From positions 62,001 to 126,000 of the forward strand of contig NZ_QQRU01000006.1 in the NCBI RefSeq assembly GCF_003428885.1: DNA of 64,000 bases. The letters are read 5' to 3'. Numbering within the stretch: the first letter of the stretch is position 1; every line of letters begins with the position of its first letter. Source of the DNA: Streptococcus sp. LQJ-218 (GTDB lineage: Bacteria > Bacillota > Bacilli > Lactobacillales > Streptococcaceae). The notes under the pieces were generated by a model. It was not told where the DNA came from and made no database searches. It saw only the letters and a program-made list of their open reading frames with translations. Shown here piece after piece: positions 1 to 8,936 of this stretch. Both the position numbers and the translations under genes were made by a program.

Positions 1-499
1 TCAGGTTCTGATGGATCCAAACGAATACGATAAACTGCAAAACAGTCTTTTTGCCTCCTTTCAACATCTCAACACTTCCATCCTAGCCATTGGTTCTCTG
101 ATTATCCTTGCTTTGACAGTCTTTTTCTTTCGAAAAGCAGTCATTTTGGATGTCTTGCACCTACAAAGAGAAACGGCTCAGATATTGGGACTCGATGTTG
201 AAAAAGAACAGAAAGAGCTTCTCTGGGGTATCGTGCTTTTAACCTCAACGGCCACAGCTTTAGTAGGACCTATGGCCTTCTTCGGCTTTATGCTGGCTAA
301 CCTCACCTACCTGATTGTCAAAGACTATCGGCACAAGTTACTCTTTATCGTAGCCATTCTGGTTGGATTTATCAGTTTGACCTTGGGGCAGGCCCTGATT
401 GAACGAGTCTTTGCACTAGAAATTCGCATCAGCATGATCATCGAGAGCGTAGGTGGCTTTTTATTCTTTATCTTACTCTACAGGAGGGCGCGTCAGTGA
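1..499 (+). CDS. piuC: Iron-compound ABC transporter permease, C-terminal part
   Basis: This is the 3' end of a FecCD-type membrane permease; the frame is open at the left edge, so the protein starts outside the window. About 160 residues are visible with hydrophobic segments around LNTSILAIGSLIILALTVFF, a GPMAFFGFMLANLTYL stretch and a terminal ISMIIESVGGFLFFILLY helix, as in BtuC/FhuB-like permeases. It would form the channel through which iron-siderophore or heme passes, driven by the ATPase encoded next. Its TGA stop overlaps the GTG start of that ATPase (GTGA), indicating translational coupling. The naming follows the pneumococcal piuBCDA operon because the downstream lipoprotein is PiuA-like; the permease alone would only support a generic name. 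Confidence 0.85.
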   Translation, partial: QVLMDPNEYDKLQNSLFASFQHLNTSILAIGSLIILALTVFFFRKAVILDVLHLQRETAQILGLDVEKEQKELLWGIVLLTSTATALVGPMAFFGFMLANLTYLIVKDYRHKLLFIVAILVGFISLTLGQALIERVFALEIRISMIIESVGGFLFFILLYRRARQ

Positions 500-1248
500 A
501 ACTGGAAAACATTGACAAATCCATTCAAAAACAGGATATTTTACAAGGTATTACACTTGAAGTCAGCCCTCAGAAACTGACTACCTTTATTGGTCCAAAT
601 GGTGCTGGAAAATCAACTCTCCTCTCCATCATGAGCAGATTGACCAAGAAGGATCAGGGAATTCTCAGTATCAAAGGTCGTGAAATCGAGAGTTGGAATT
701 CGCAAGAACTAGCCCAAGAACTGACCATCCTAAAGCAGAAAATCAATTACCAAGCCAAATTGACTGTTGAAGAACTGGTCAGTTTTGGACGTTTTCCCTA
801 CAGCCGGGGGAGACTGAGACCAGAAGATTGGGAAAAAATCCGAGAAACTCTGGACTATCTGGAACTGACCAACCTAAAAGACCGCTACATCGATAGTTTG
901 TCTGGAGGACAACTCCAGCGAGTCTTTATCGCTATGGTACTGGCCCAGGATACGGACTTTATCTTGCTGGACGAACCACTCAACAATCTCGATATCAAAC
1001 AAAGCGTCAGCATGATGCAGATTCTCAAGCGACTAGTGGAAGAGCTCGGAAAGACCATTATCATCGTCCTTCACGATATCAACATGGCCAGCCAGTATGC
1101 AGATGAAATTGTCGCCTTCAAAGATGGCAAAGTCTTTAGCAAGGGAACAACCAATCAAATCATGCAGGCTGACCTGCTCAGTCAACTTTATGAGATTCCC
1201 ATCACGCTAGCTGATATCAATGGCAAAAAGATCTGTATCTATAGCTAG
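496..1248 (+). CDS. piuD: Iron-compound ABC transporter ATP-binding protein
   Basis: This is a 250-residue FepC/FhuC-type cytoplasmic ATPase energising iron-chelate import. Walker A is GPNGAGKST (about residues 33-41), the signature is LSGGQLQRV, Walker B is FILLDEP and the H-loop lies in IIIVLHDINMASQYAD. The GTG start at 496 is preceded by AGGAGG and overlaps the permease stop, so the order permease-ATPase-lipoprotein is one operon. The last domain carries the usual FepC-type tail (GTTNQIMQADLLSQLYEIPI). The gap to piuA is 95 bases with no obvious terminator. Confidence 0.92.
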   Translation: MKLENIDKSIQKQDILQGITLEVSPQKLTTFIGPNGAGKSTLLSIMSRLTKKDQGILSIKGREIESWNSQELAQELTILKQKINYQAKLTVEELVSFGRFPYSRGRLRPEDWEKIRETLDYLELTNLKDRYIDSLSGGQLQRVFIAMVLAQDTDFILLDEPLNNLDIKQSVSMMQILKRLVEELGKTIIIVLHDINMASQYADEIVAFKDGKVFSKGTTNQIMQADLLSQLYEIPITLADINGKKICIYS

Positions 1249-1343
1249 TAACATAGAAACTCAAGTTATAGAACCTTCAGTCTCTTAGTCAATAAAACCT
1301 AGAGACTCCCTAAATCGTTATCACATTTTAAAAAGGAGAAATC

Positions 1344-2315
1344 ATGAAAACATCCCTTAAACTTTATTTCACTGCTCTAACAGCCAGCTTCTTGCTTCTA
1401 CTTGGTGCATGTAGTACAAACTCAAACACAAGCACTAACCAGTCGGAAACAAGCAGCTCTGCTCCAACAGAGATAACTATTAAAAGTTCACTAGATGAAG
1501 TCAAACTTTCAAAGATTCCTGAGAAGATTGTGACCTTTGACCTCGGCGCTGCAGATACTATTCGTGCTCTAGGATTTGAAAAGAATATCGTTGGAATGCC
1601 TACAAAAACTGTTCCGAATTATCTCAAAGACCTAGCTGGAAAAGTTAAAAATGTTGGTTCTATGGTTGAGCCAGACCTAGAAGCCCTTGCTGCTCTTGAA
1701 CCAGACCTAATTATCGCTTCACCACGTACCCAAAAATTCGTAGATAAGTTCAACGAAATCGCTCCGACTGTTCTCTTTGAAGCAGGCAAAGATGACTACT
1801 GGACTTCTACCAAGACTAATATCGAATCCCTAGCAAGCGCCTTTGGTGAAACTGGTACACAGAAAGCCAAGGAAGAATTGGCCAAGTTAGACAAGAGCAT
1901 CCAAGAAGTCGCTACTAAAAATGAAAGCTCTGACAAAAAAGCGCTTGCTATTCTCCTTAATGAAGGAAAAATGGCAGCCTTTGGTGCCCAATCTCGTTTT
2001 TCTTTCTTGTATCAAACCTTGAAATTCAAACCAACTGATACAAAATTTGAAGACTCACGCCACGGACAAGAAGTCAGCTTTGAAAGTGTCAAAGAAATCA
2101 ATCCTGACATCCTCTTTGTCATCAACCGTACCCTTGCCATCGGTGGGGACAACTCTAGCAACGACGGTGTCCTAGAAAACGCCCTTATCGCTGAAACTCC
2201 TGCTGCTAAAAATGGCAAGATTATCCAACTAACACCAGACCTCTGGTATCTAAGCGGAGGCGGACTTGAATCAACCAAACTCATGATTGAAGACGCACAA
2301 AAAGCCTTGAAATAA
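1344..2315 (+). CDS. piuA: Iron-chelate (heme/hydroxamate) binding lipoprotein PiuA
   Basis: This is a 323-residue substrate-binding lipoprotein. A signal peptide with lipobox LLLLGAC puts the acylated cysteine at about residue 23, followed by a Ser/Thr-rich linker and a FecB/periplasmic-binding-type fold (VTFDLGAADTIRALGF, VGSMVEPDLEALAALEPDLI). It captures the iron complex outside the membrane and hands it to the PiuC-type permease. AAGGAG lies 7 bases before the ATG. In pneumococcus the homologue binds heme and ferric hydroxamates and is immunogenic; that is family knowledge, not visible here. A strong terminator follows at 2349-2396, closing the operon. Confidence 0.93.
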   Translation: MKTSLKLYFTALTASFLLLLGACSTNSNTSTNQSETSSSAPTEITIKSSLDEVKLSKIPEKIVTFDLGAADTIRALGFEKNIVGMPTKTVPNYLKDLAGKVKNVGSMVEPDLEALAALEPDLIIASPRTQKFVDKFNEIAPTVLFEAGKDDYWTSTKTNIESLASAFGETGTQKAKEELAKLDKSIQEVATKNESSDKKALAILLNEGKMAAFGAQSRFSFLYQTLKFKPTDTKFEDSRHGQEVSFESVKEINPDILFVINRTLAIGGDNSSNDGVLENALIAETPAAKNGKIIQLTPDLWYLSGGGLESTKLMIEDAQKALK

Positions 2316-2348
2316 GCTACTTTAAACTCAATCACATCTTTACATGAT

Positions 2349-2396
2349 AAAACGCATCCTATCAGACTCACTCAAACCTGATAGGATGCGTTTTTA
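2349..2396. terminator. Bidirectional intrinsic terminator between piuA and yidD
   Basis: A 17-bp stem (AACGCATCCTATCAG pairing with CTGATAGGATGCGTT) is flanked by an A-run on the left and a T-run on the right. It can end transcripts of both convergent neighbours. Confidence 0.9.
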
Positions 2397-2422
2397 TCAT
2401 TTTGAAATCTGTTTGCCCAGCC

Positions 2423-2665
2423 TCATTTTTCTTCTTGATTCCGTTTAAGGGAAAAGTGGTCTGGGACGGGGTCCTTCCCTGTTTTAGACCAAGGATGGCA
2501 ACGTAAAATCCGAGCCAAGCCCATCAAAACACCCTTGAAGCCATGTTTTTCAATAGCCTGAATCATGTAGTTGGAACAAGTCGGCTCAAAGCGACAAGAG
2601 GGTGGAAAGGCTGGCGAGATAAACCGTTGGTAAAAGCGCACAGGCGCTATTAAAATTCGTTTCAT
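2423..2665 (-). CDS. yidD: Membrane protein insertion efficiency factor YidD
   Basis: This is an 80-residue YidD/Haemolytic-domain protein with the diagnostic [19 protein letters not shown] motif and an amphipathic N-terminus ([17 protein letters not shown]). It is thought to assist YidC-dependent membrane insertion. Its ATG overlaps the TAA of rluB by one base (TAATG), so it is translationally coupled as the last gene of the scpA-scpB-rluB run. A yidC gene lies elsewhere in the window (34043-34969). The charged, Glu-rich C-terminus (NQEEK) is typical of streptococcal members. Confidence 0.92.
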   Translation of the reverse strand: MKRILIAPVRFYQRFISPAFPPSCRFEPTCSNYMIQAIEKHGFKGVLMGLARILRCHPWSKTGKDPVPDHFSLKRNQEEK

Positions 2666-3387
2666 TATTTCTTGGTTACAGCCATGGTGTGTAATTGGCT
2701 GATTTCTTTTTTGTTGAGACGACGGGATTCACCCGGACGAAGACCTGTCAAGTCTAGGTGTCCGAAACGAGTCCGTGACAACTTGTCCACTTGAAGACCG
2801 ACAGCTTCAAACATCTTTTTAACCTGATGGTTACGCCCTTCATGGATAGTCAACTGCACCACAGAGCGGTTTTTGACTGGATCCACTTTGAGAATCTCAT
2901 AGATAGCTGGCTTGGTTTTCTTACCATCAATCTCAAGTCCACGGGTCAAGGGGCGAAGGTTTTCCTTATTGGCCACACCTTTAACACGCGCGACATAAAC
3001 CTTGTCAATCTCATTACGAGGGTGAATCATCTCATCCGTAAAATCTCCATCATTGGTCAATATCAAAACACCTGATGTATCCCAGTCCAAACGACCTACA
3101 GGGTAGATGCGCTCTTTCACGTTGGGCAAGAGGTCGACAACCGTCTTACGACCCTTGTCATCTGTCACACTGGAAATGACACCACGTGGTTTGTTAAGCA
3201 GATAATAGACCTTTTCTTCGTTGTAGATGGGTTGACCTTCAACTTCAACCTTGTCGCCTGACTTGATAGTGGTTGCTAGTTCACGTACCACCTGGCCGTT
3301 AACCGTCACCAAACCTTGCTTGATCAGCTCTTCTGCTTTTCTCCTACTGGCCACACCTGCGTGGGCAATATACTTATTGATTCTCAT
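2665..3387 (-). CDS. rluB: 23S rRNA pseudouridine synthase B
   Basis: This is a 240-residue RsuA/RluB-family enzyme that isomerises uridine in 23S rRNA. An N-terminal S4 RNA-binding domain ([20 protein letters not shown]) is followed by the catalytic domain with [17 protein letters not shown], in which the Asp of GRLDxDTSG is the catalytic nucleophile. The start overlaps the 3' end of scpB by 14 bases. scpA-scpB-rluB is a common arrangement in Firmicutes, so the call is secure at family level; RluB rather than RsuA is inferred from length and synteny. Confidence 0.9.
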   Translation of the reverse strand: MRINKYIAHAGVASRRKAEELIKQGLVTVNGQVVRELATTIKSGDKVEVEGQPIYNEEKVYYLLNKPRGVISSVTDDKGRKTVVDLLPNVKERIYPVGRLDWDTSGVLILTNDGDFTDEMIHPRNEIDKVYVARVKGVANKENLRPLTRGLEIDGKKTKPAIYEILKVDPVKNRSVVQLTIHEGRNHQVKKMFEAVGLQVDKLSRTRFGHLDLTGLRPGESRRLNKKEISQLHTMAVTKK

Positions 3388-3943
3388 CTTCTTCTATCCT
3401 TTCACCAAATAATTGGCTTTCTTGGGCTTGAATCTCAAGCTCATCAATCACTGGTAATTCTTCTAAATGGTTTATCCCCATATAATCTAGGAAATAATCT
3501 GTAGTCACATAGAGATTGGGGCGTCCCAACACTTCTTTTTTCCCGTCTTCCTTGATTAGGTCAAAAGCCTGCAACTTTGCTAAGGCTCCACTCGAGTTGA
3601 CCCCACGGATGGCATCAATTTCTATCCGCGTAATCGGCTGTTTGTAGGCAATGATGGACAAGGTCTCAAGGGCAGCCCGAGACAAACTCTGGTTGATGGG
3701 CGCCTTGGAGTATTCCTTCAAAATGGCTGCAAATTGAGGTTTGGTCACCAATTTATAAGCCCCCCCTGTCTCAATCAGAGCTAAACTGGAATCTGGGTCC
3801 TTTTCATACTTCTGGGCTATTTTTTCTAAACTCTGTTGGATGCCTGTCGGTGGCAGAGAGAGGAGTTCAGCTAATTGGCGGACTCTAATCCCATCTTCAC
3901 CCGCTACAAACAAGAGCGCTTCTATTTTTGCTAAAGTACTCAT
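3374..3943 (-). CDS. scpB: Segregation and condensation protein B
   Basis: This is a 189-residue ScpB, a winged-helix kleisin-associated protein that binds ScpA to form the SMC-ScpAB condensin for chromosome segregation. Recognisable parts are the N-terminal [22 protein letters not shown] and the conserved [17 protein letters not shown] and [10 protein letters not shown] motifs. It begins 18 bases downstream of the scpA stop and ends inside rluB. A charged acidic tail ([10 protein letters not shown]) follows the second winged helix. Confidence 0.95.
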   Translation of the reverse strand: MSTLAKIEALLFVAGEDGIRVRQLAELLSLPPTGIQQSLEKIAQKYEKDPDSSLALIETGGAYKLVTKPQFAAILKEYSKAPINQSLSRAALETLSIIAYKQPITRIEIDAIRGVNSSGALAKLQAFDLIKEDGKKEVLGRPNLYVTTDYFLDYMGINHLEELPVIDELEIQAQESQLFGERIEEDENQ

Positions 3944-3961
3944 CTTTCCTCTCTATCACGT

Positions 3962-4690
3962 CTAGTTTTGGGGCACTTGACTCTCTTCCTTCTTTTCCAT
4001 AAGATAGATATCTCCGAAACTCTCCTCTTGCACGAGGATCAGTTCCTGAGTTTTGATTAACTCTAGGGTTGCCAAAAAGAGGGTGATGACCTCCTGGACA
4101 TTCTGGGCTTCCTTAAACAAATCCTGTAAGCGCAATTGATCTCGTCCAGTCAAGGACTCTTTTACGATAACCATCATGTCCTCAATCTTATACTCATCCC
4201 GCAAGATGGTCGTGTGATTTTGTGCAAACTCCTCTTTTTTCTTGGCTAGGATATTTGAAAAAGCCAAAAAGAGGTCAATGGTCGTCTTGTCATGCACAAG
4301 CTCCGCATCCTCATAAATCAACTCTGTCGGCGCTTTGGAATAGTGCTGGGCCCGTTCTTGGTGCTTGGCTTCCAAGTGTTCCCCCAAGAGCTTGAACTTG
4401 CGGTATTCTTCAATTTGGGAAAGAAGATCCTGCTCCAGGTCATCTTCCAAATCTGTTACTTCCGCTACCTTGGGGAGGAGTTTACGGCTCTTGATCAGCA
4501 TGAGCTGACTAGCCATGACCATATACTCCCCCGTCACTTCCAGCCGCATAGCCTGCAGGGTCGAGACATAGGCTAGATACTGTTCGATGACTTCCGTAAT
4601 GGGCACATCGTAGATATCCATCTGGTACTTAGAAACCAGGTGCAAAAGAAGATCCAGAGGCCCTTCAAAATCTTTTAATTTAATATCCAT
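3962..4690 (-). CDS. scpA: Segregation and condensation protein A
   Basis: This is a 242-residue kleisin that bridges the SMC dimer. It opens with the classic [18 protein letters not shown], followed by the N-terminal helical domain, and ends with the winged-helix segment ([20 protein letters not shown]). The ATG overlaps the TAA of the upstream xerD-like gene by one base (TAATG), so both are read from the same mRNA. Confidence 0.95.
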   Translation of the reverse strand: MDIKLKDFEGPLDLLLHLVSKYQMDIYDVPITEVIEQYLAYVSTLQAMRLEVTGEYMVMASQLMLIKSRKLLPKVAEVTDLEDDLEQDLLSQIEEYRKFKLLGEHLEAKHQERAQHYSKAPTELIYEDAELVHDKTTIDLFLAFSNILAKKKEEFAQNHTTILRDEYKIEDMMVIVKESLTGRDQLRLQDLFKEAQNVQEVITLFLATLELIKTQELILVQEESFGDIYLMEKKEESQVPQN

Positions 4691-5424
4691 TATCTATATT
4701 TTTCTAAGGTCAGGACTGTTTTTAATCCTAATTTTTTTGCAATTTCGTACAAATCGACCTTGTTTTCTATTTGTCTTAGAATGAACTGTTCCCTCAAGGC
4801 TTGGGCTGATAAGAATGGAAAATCTTTCTCCTTTACAAAAGCTTCTAACTGACGAAAGGCCCACTGACGAGAATAGGCTTTCCCTCCCCTTTCAAAGAGG
4901 TAGGTCTGCCCCATCAAGGGTTCCAATTCTGAAAGTAAGGGCGTGGGAATGCTGACAATCCTCTGTTGGGAAGCCTTCTTGATTCGCAACACCTGAAAAT
5001 CCAAATTGATATCTGCAACCTTGAGAGCTAAAATCTCACTGGGCAAGAGCCCCATTTCTAGGATTAAGAGTGCTAGCAAGCGACCCTCTGGATAGTCGCT
5101 TTCCTGCCAAAAAGAGTCTAGGTCTAAGAGTTCTGGCTTAGCGGCCTTCTTTTCAGCTTGTTTAGCTAATTCCAAGCGATAAAAGCTATCCACCTCTCCT
5201 TTTTGATAGAGAAAGTAGAGAAATTGGTTACAGGCCGAAATCTTCCGTTTCTGGGCGCTGATTTTTAGATTGGCTAGCTGGACTTGGTAAATCTTGAGAC
5301 TGGTCTCAGAAATCCGCTCGCCCACGACGTCTAAAAATTGCTCCAAATCATACTTGTAGGACTGCTTGGAATTGGCAGACAAACTCTGCTTTTCCTCTAA
5401 GAAATCTGAAATTCTATCTCTCAT
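4690..5424 (-). CDS. XerD-like tyrosine recombinase family protein, catalytically degenerate
   Basis: This 244-residue protein has an N-terminal SAM-like domain ([19 protein letters not shown]) and a C-terminal integrase-like domain ending [11 protein letters not shown]. The catalytic tetrad is damaged. The first Arg motif, normally GLRxSE, reads GLLPSE. The HxLR box reads QALR, so its Arg is kept but the His is Gln. The terminal Tyr is kept. Streptococci use XerS/difSL for dimer resolution, so this is probably a non-recombinogenic relative ('XerD-like'). I chose the second ATG (5424) because this gives the usual 244-residue length; an in-frame ATG at 5430 exists. It overlaps the CBS gene stop and is coupled to scpA. 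Confidence 0.85.
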   Translation of the reverse strand: MRDRISDFLEEKQSLSANSKQSYKYDLEQFLDVVGERISETSLKIYQVQLANLKISAQKRKISACNQFLYFLYQKGEVDSFYRLELAKQAEKKAAKPELLDLDSFWQESDYPEGRLLALLILEMGLLPSEILALKVADINLDFQVLRIKKASQQRIVSIPTPLLSELEPLMGQTYLFERGGKAYSRQWAFRQLEAFVKEKDFPFLSAQALREQFILRQIENKVDLYEIAKKLGLKTVLTLEKYR

Positions 5425-5882
5425 TTGCATCGAATCTCATATTCCTTACTAAAGTCATGCAAGAGGGCATTGACTGCTTTGAGGACAGACTTGCGCGTGA
5501 TAATCCCTTGGAAAATCCCTGACGTATCCACAACCGGTAAGAAAGACTCATCTACCAGCTTGTGCAAGACCTCCGTGATGGTAAAATCAGGCGAAACAAC
5601 TGCTACGTCCGTCCTCGTCATATGAACAATATCCGTATCTGCCATAATTTCTTGGCTCAGGTCATGCTCCATCTGATAAGCTATAATATCTCTGAGCCCA
5701 ATCGTCCCAACAAAGTGTTTTTCATCTGTTACAACAGGAACACGGGTATAGGTCATCTGACTGAGCAAGAGGGTTGCATGATCTGCATTGTGGGTATCAA
5801 TCAACACAGCTAGATTTTCAGCAGGGGTCAAAAAAGTTTCCTCCTGCCCCAACAAGAAAGCCTCAAACTCCTTGGCAATCAT
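5421..5882 (-). CDS. CBS-domain protein, CbpB/DarB type
   Basis: This is a 153-residue protein made of a short N-terminal helix and two CBS domains (about residues 20-75 and 85-145; motifs YTRVPVVTDEKHFVGTIGLRDII and SFLPVVDTSGIFQGIITRKSVL). Stand-alone CBS pairs of this size in Firmicutes (CbpB, DarB/YkuL) bind cyclic-di-AMP and control (p)ppGpp or pyruvate carboxylase. That role is an inference from family resemblance. It sits between a phosphoesterase and the XerD-like gene with 4-base overlaps on both sides, in one operon. Confidence 0.8.
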   Translation of the reverse strand: MIAKEFEAFLLGQEETFLTPAENLAVLIDTHNADHATLLLSQMTYTRVPVVTDEKHFVGTIGLRDIIAYQMEHDLSQEIMADTDIVHMTRTDVAVVSPDFTITEVLHKLVDESFLPVVDTSGIFQGIITRKSVLKAVNALLHDFSKEYEIRCK

Positions 5883-6400
5883 CGGCTGAACTCCTTAGAC
5901 AAGCCCGGATATACCTCGTGGTCTCGTGTCAAAAAGTCCACTTTGAAATAACTATCATCAATCTCCACACGCGCATAAAGGCATTCTCTGATAGTCCCTC
6001 GTGGTTGGCTGATGGAGCCTGGATTTAGAAAAAGGGTCTTGCCTTCCATCCAAGCACTTGGCACATGCAAGTGACCATAGAGACAAATATCGGCATCTTC
6101 TTCCTGAGCCCAGTAGTCCAACTTTTGAAAGTTGAAATTGATATCAAATAAATGTCCATGAGTCTGGATGATCTTTGTAGGACCAAGTTGAGTCACCAAA
6201 CGTTCTGGGTAGCCAGCATAAAAGTCCATGTTTCCTTTGACAACATGGATGCCCTCCCAAAGGGGAGAATCAGGACGGAGTTCTGAGTCACCATCGTGAA
6301 AAATGGCATCAACTTTACCCAGATAGCGGTCACGGATTTCTTCGACAATCAAGCTATCGCCATGGGAATCACTCATTACAATGATGGTTTGCTTTGCCAT
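5879..6400 (-). CDS. YfcE/MJ0936-family metallophosphoesterase
   Basis: This is a 173-residue calcineurin-like phosphoesterase of the small YfcE type. The metal-binding motifs are all present: [28 protein letters not shown] and YGHLHVPS. It should hydrolyse phosphodiesters with two divalent metals, but the physiological substrate is not known from sequence. It overlaps the XTPase gene by 25 bases and the CBS gene by 4, so it is co-transcribed from the murI side. Confidence 0.9.
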   Translation of the reverse strand: MAKQTIIVMSDSHGDSLIVEEIRDRYLGKVDAIFHDGDSELRPDSPLWEGIHVVKGNMDFYAGYPERLVTQLGPTKIIQTHGHLFDINFNFQKLDYWAQEEDADICLYGHLHVPSAWMEGKTLFLNPGSISQPRGTIRECLYARVEIDDSYFKVDFLTRDHEVYPGLSKEFSR

Positions 6401-7347
6401 GATGGAAATACCTCCAAAAGTTTCTTAACGGCTAAGGCACGGTGGGATTGACTATTTTTTTCTTCAAGGGTTAATTCAGCTGAGGATTTGCCAGTTTCTC
6501 CTACTAGGAAAAGAGGATCATAACCAAAGCCATTTTCACCCTTAGGTTCAAAGTTAATATAGCCTGGCCAGTCAGCTTCGACAACCAAGCTTTCCTTACC
6601 TGGACTAGCTACGACCAAGGTTGTGTGGAATTGAGCCGAGCGGTCCTTGAGTTCAAAGACCATGGCCAATTCGTGCAAGAGTTTGGCATTATTTTCACGG
6701 TCAGTAGCTCCAACTCCTGCAAATCGAGCTGACCAGACACCTGGCAAACCGCCCAGGACATCGACTTTAAGACCAGAATCATCTGCTAGAACCATCTTGC
6801 CTGTCAATTTGGAGATCGTTTCTGCCTTAAGGCGAGCATTTTCTTCAAAGGTCATACCAGTTTCAGCTACTTCAGGAAGATCTGGGTAATCATTGAGATT
6901 CTCCACATCATATCCAAGTTTGTCAAAGATAGCACGAAATTCCTTGGTCTTCCCTTCATTACGAGTCGCTATCAACAAGGTTTCTCTGACTTTGCTAGTT
7001 TCAAAGAAAGCTTCAACATCAACACCTTCTTTAGGTAATTCGACATGCAGGAGTTGCCCATTTTCAACTAAGAGCAAAGCTCCCTGACGTTGAATGACTT
7101 CCAAATTTCGTCCTGCTTCTTGGTTGAGAATATCTACCACAAAAGACAATAAACGATAGGAAGAACCGTAGCGTAAAACGGTGACTGAAAGTGGAAAGCC
7201 TCGCTCCTCATCTCGAAATCTTTGGGCAAACTCAAATAGAGGAAAATCTAAGTCATCACCATTCAAAGTCCGGATACCACCAAAAATACTATAGTTTCCA
7301 ACATACCAGTCCTGATCATCCTTGTATTCATAAATTTTATTTGTCAT
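6376..7347 (-). CDS. rdgB: XTP/dITP diphosphatase (RdgB/HAM1) with N-terminal extension
   Basis: This is a 323-residue non-canonical purine NTP pyrophosphatase that removes dITP and XTP from the nucleotide pool. The RdgB core starts near residue 125 with [14 protein letters not shown] and contains [37 protein letters not shown] and [10 protein letters not shown]. About 120 residues precede it ([20 protein letters not shown] onwards) without a domain I recognise; this extension is usual in streptococci. I chose the ATG at 7347, which overlaps the murI TGA (ATGA); the frame is also open a little further upstream, inside murI. Confidence 0.92.
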   Translation of the reverse strand: MTNKIYEYKDDQDWYVGNYSIFGGIRTLNGDDLDFPLFEFAQRFRDEERGFPLSVTVLRYGSSYRLLSFVVDILNQEAGRNLEVIQRQGALLLVENGQLLHVELPKEGVDVEAFFETSKVRETLLIATRNEGKTKEFRAIFDKLGYDVENLNDYPDLPEVAETGMTFEENARLKAETISKLTGKMVLADDSGLKVDVLGGLPGVWSARFAGVGATDRENNAKLLHELAMVFELKDRSAQFHTTLVVASPGKESLVVEADWPGYINFEPKGENGFGYDPLFLVGETGKSSAELTLEEKNSQSHRALAVKKLLEVFPSWQSKPSL

Positions 7348-8138
7348 AATTCTACATGCTCCACATGAATCTCTTTTTCCAGCCATTCTTCACCAATTTG
7401 TGCAAAACTTTGGCTACTGGCTGTTGTGTAAAAACGGTGATGAAGTGGTCCGGCATCGCGACCACGATTGATTTCAAAATAATTGAGTAAGACTGAGATG
7501 TCCCGTACACACTCTGCCCCACTATCGATCAACTGAACTTTTGGCCCCATGACATTTTGAATAATGGGTCTGAGAAGCGGATAATGGGTACAGCCCAAAA
7601 TCAAGCTATCCACCTTGCCGACCAAGGGACGCAGGGTTTCATAGACCACTTTCTTGGTGACACTGGTTGACAGGGCACCCGACTCCACCAAGGGAGCAAA
7701 CTTGGGACAGGCCAAACTCTCCACCTGTAAGTCCGGATCCAGATCATGGATTTTCTGACGGTAGATGTCTGATTGGACCGTCATGGGCGTTCCAATCACC
7801 CCGATTTTCCCACCTTTACTGGACTTGATAGCTGCCGAAGCTCCTGGCAAAATTACACCCAAGACAGGAATATCTAGTTGAGCCTTGATTTCTTCCCAGA
7901 CGACCGCAGTCGCAGTATTACAAGCAATGACAATCATTTTGACATCCTTGGTCAAAAGAAAGTTGACCAACTGCCAAGTATATTCCCGTATTTGCTCAGC
8001 AGGACGGGGCCCGTAAGGCGCCCGTGCCGAATCTCCAATATAGACGATTTCTTCATGGGGAAGCTGGCGCATGAGCTCGCGCACAACGGTCAAGCCCCCG
8101 ACACCCGAATCCAAAAAACCAATTGGTCGATTATCCAT
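7344..8138 (-). CDS. murI: Glutamate racemase
   Basis: This 264-residue enzyme interconverts L- and D-glutamate to supply D-Glu for peptidoglycan. Key motifs are [25 protein letters not shown], the first catalytic Cys in IACNTATAV and the second in [10 protein letters not shown]. It is the first gene of the murI-rdgB-phosphoesterase-CBS-xerD-like-scpAB run. A candidate promoter lies about 100 bases upstream (8236-8263). Confidence 0.96.
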   Translation of the reverse strand: MDNRPIGFLDSGVGGLTVVRELMRQLPHEEIVYIGDSARAPYGPRPAEQIREYTWQLVNFLLTKDVKMIVIACNTATAVVWEEIKAQLDIPVLGVILPGASAAIKSSKGGKIGVIGTPMTVQSDIYRQKIHDLDPDLQVESLACPKFAPLVESGALSTSVTKKVVYETLRPLVGKVDSLILGCTHYPLLRPIIQNVMGPKVQLIDSGAECVRDISVLLNYFEINRGRDAGPLHHRFYTTASSQSFAQIGEEWLEKEIHVEHVEL

Positions 8139-8235
8139 ACAGTCTTCTTTCTAGTCTTTTTTCTGATTGATAGTTCATTATGATTACTTATCTTTAAGAA
8201 CTGAATAGCAGCCTCATCAACAACTATCTCTCTTA

Positions 8236-8263
8236 ATCATAATCAAATATCAATAGAATGCAA
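8236..8263 (-). promoter_or_regulatory. Candidate sigma-A promoter for murI operon
   Basis: On the minus strand TTGCAT and TATGAT are separated by 16 bases. The 217-base gap (8139-8355) otherwise holds an AT-rich leader and the hairpin at 8304-8329. The hexamers are moderate matches. Confidence 0.4.
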
Positions 8264-8303
8264 GGAAAAAGTCTCATCCCTAAAGCATAACCAACATAGT
8301 GAG

Positions 8304-8329
8304 AAGTCTGGAACTTTCATCCCAGACTT
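8304..8329. terminator. Hairpin downstream of yneF
   Basis: The inverted repeat AAGTCTGG/CCAGACTT (8 bp, 10-base loop) lies 27 bases past the yneF stop. The T-run is clearer on the plus side (TTTTCCTATTT) than on the minus side, so it may be a weak terminator for yneF. Confidence 0.5.
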
Positions 8330-8355
8330 TTCCTATTTATAGTTCAAAAGAGCTT

Positions 8356-8604
8356 TTATTTTTTCTTTTTGCTGTTAGCGAGGGCTGCTTTTTGTTGGCG
8401 AATGATTTGGTGGTAGACTTGTTGCACCTTGGCTTCGCTTGGTTTTTGACCATTTGCACTCAAAAGAGTACGAACTGCTTCAGCATTCAAACGTGGGTTA
8501 TCAGCAAATTCTTTTTCAATTTGCTTACGAACCAAGTACATTCCTCCAAGAGCTCCTCCTAGAAAAGCTAGCACAATCAAGATAATTGCTAATAGTAAAT
8601 CCAT
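8356..8604 (-). CDS. UPF0154 (YneF-like) small membrane protein
   Basis: This is an 82-residue protein with one N-terminal transmembrane helix ([19 protein letters not shown]) and a basic cytoplasmic tail ([20 protein letters not shown], ending KKKK). It matches the YneF/UPF0154 family of unknown function. The start at 8604 is chosen because AGGAG sits 7 bases upstream; a second ATG directly before it (8607) is closer to the ribosome site. An extended -10 promoter lies at 8638-8643. Confidence 0.85.
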   Translation of the reverse strand: MDLLLAIILIVLAFLGGALGGMYLVRKQIEKEFADNPRLNAEAVRTLLSANGQKPSEAKVQQVYHQIIRQQKAALANSKKKK

Positions 8605-8637
8605 CATATTTCTCCTGTTTCTTTTTGAGTCTCTTTC

Positions 8638-8643
8638 ATTATA
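8638..8643 (-). promoter_or_regulatory. Extended -10 promoter element of yneF
   Basis: The minus strand reads TGGTATAAT about 35 bases before the start codon; no good -35 is apparent, as is common for extended -10 promoters. Confidence 0.55.
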
Positions 8644-8827
8644 CCATAAACTAGCCACCCTGACCAGTTTGTTTTACGCTTTCAGGGAGGGGTAGGCTGT
8701 AATTAAAGTTGGCTTATCTTTCTAGTTAAAACTAGAAATAATATAAAAAAATACACTCCCTTACCATTCATTTCCTCCACTTTTTTAATACAAAACAATA
8801 TCAAATATATATCCTCCTTAAATCCCC

Positions 8828-8855
8828 TTGACAATACCTCGTTAGCTCGTAAAAT
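8828..8855 (+). promoter_or_regulatory. Sigma-A promoter of the fucosidase gene
   Basis: TTGACA at 8828-8833 and TAAAAT at 8850-8855 are separated by 16 bases. The predicted start near 8862 leaves a leader of about 75 bases that contains the cre site. Confidence 0.75.
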
Positions 8856-8903
8856 TAGAGTAAGAACACAATATAGAAACAAGAAAGTTCGCTTTTTAAA
8901 AAA

Positions 8904-8917
8904 TGAAAGCGCTTTTA
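8904..8917 (+). promoter_or_regulatory. cre site (CcpA operator) in fucosidase leader
   Basis: TGAAAGCGCTTTTA fits the TGWAANCGNTNWCA consensus at 12 of 13 or more informative positions and is nearly palindromic (GAAAGCGCTTT). It lies between promoter and ribosome site, where CcpA would block elongation. The ccpA gene is in this window. Confidence 0.8.
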
Positions 8918-8936
8918 ATTAATGAAGGAGGTTTCT

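Noticed and set aside
4690-5430. Integrase of a mobile element or dif recombinase
   Set aside because: Catalytic residues are missing and it sits in a conserved housekeeping operon without attachment sites.
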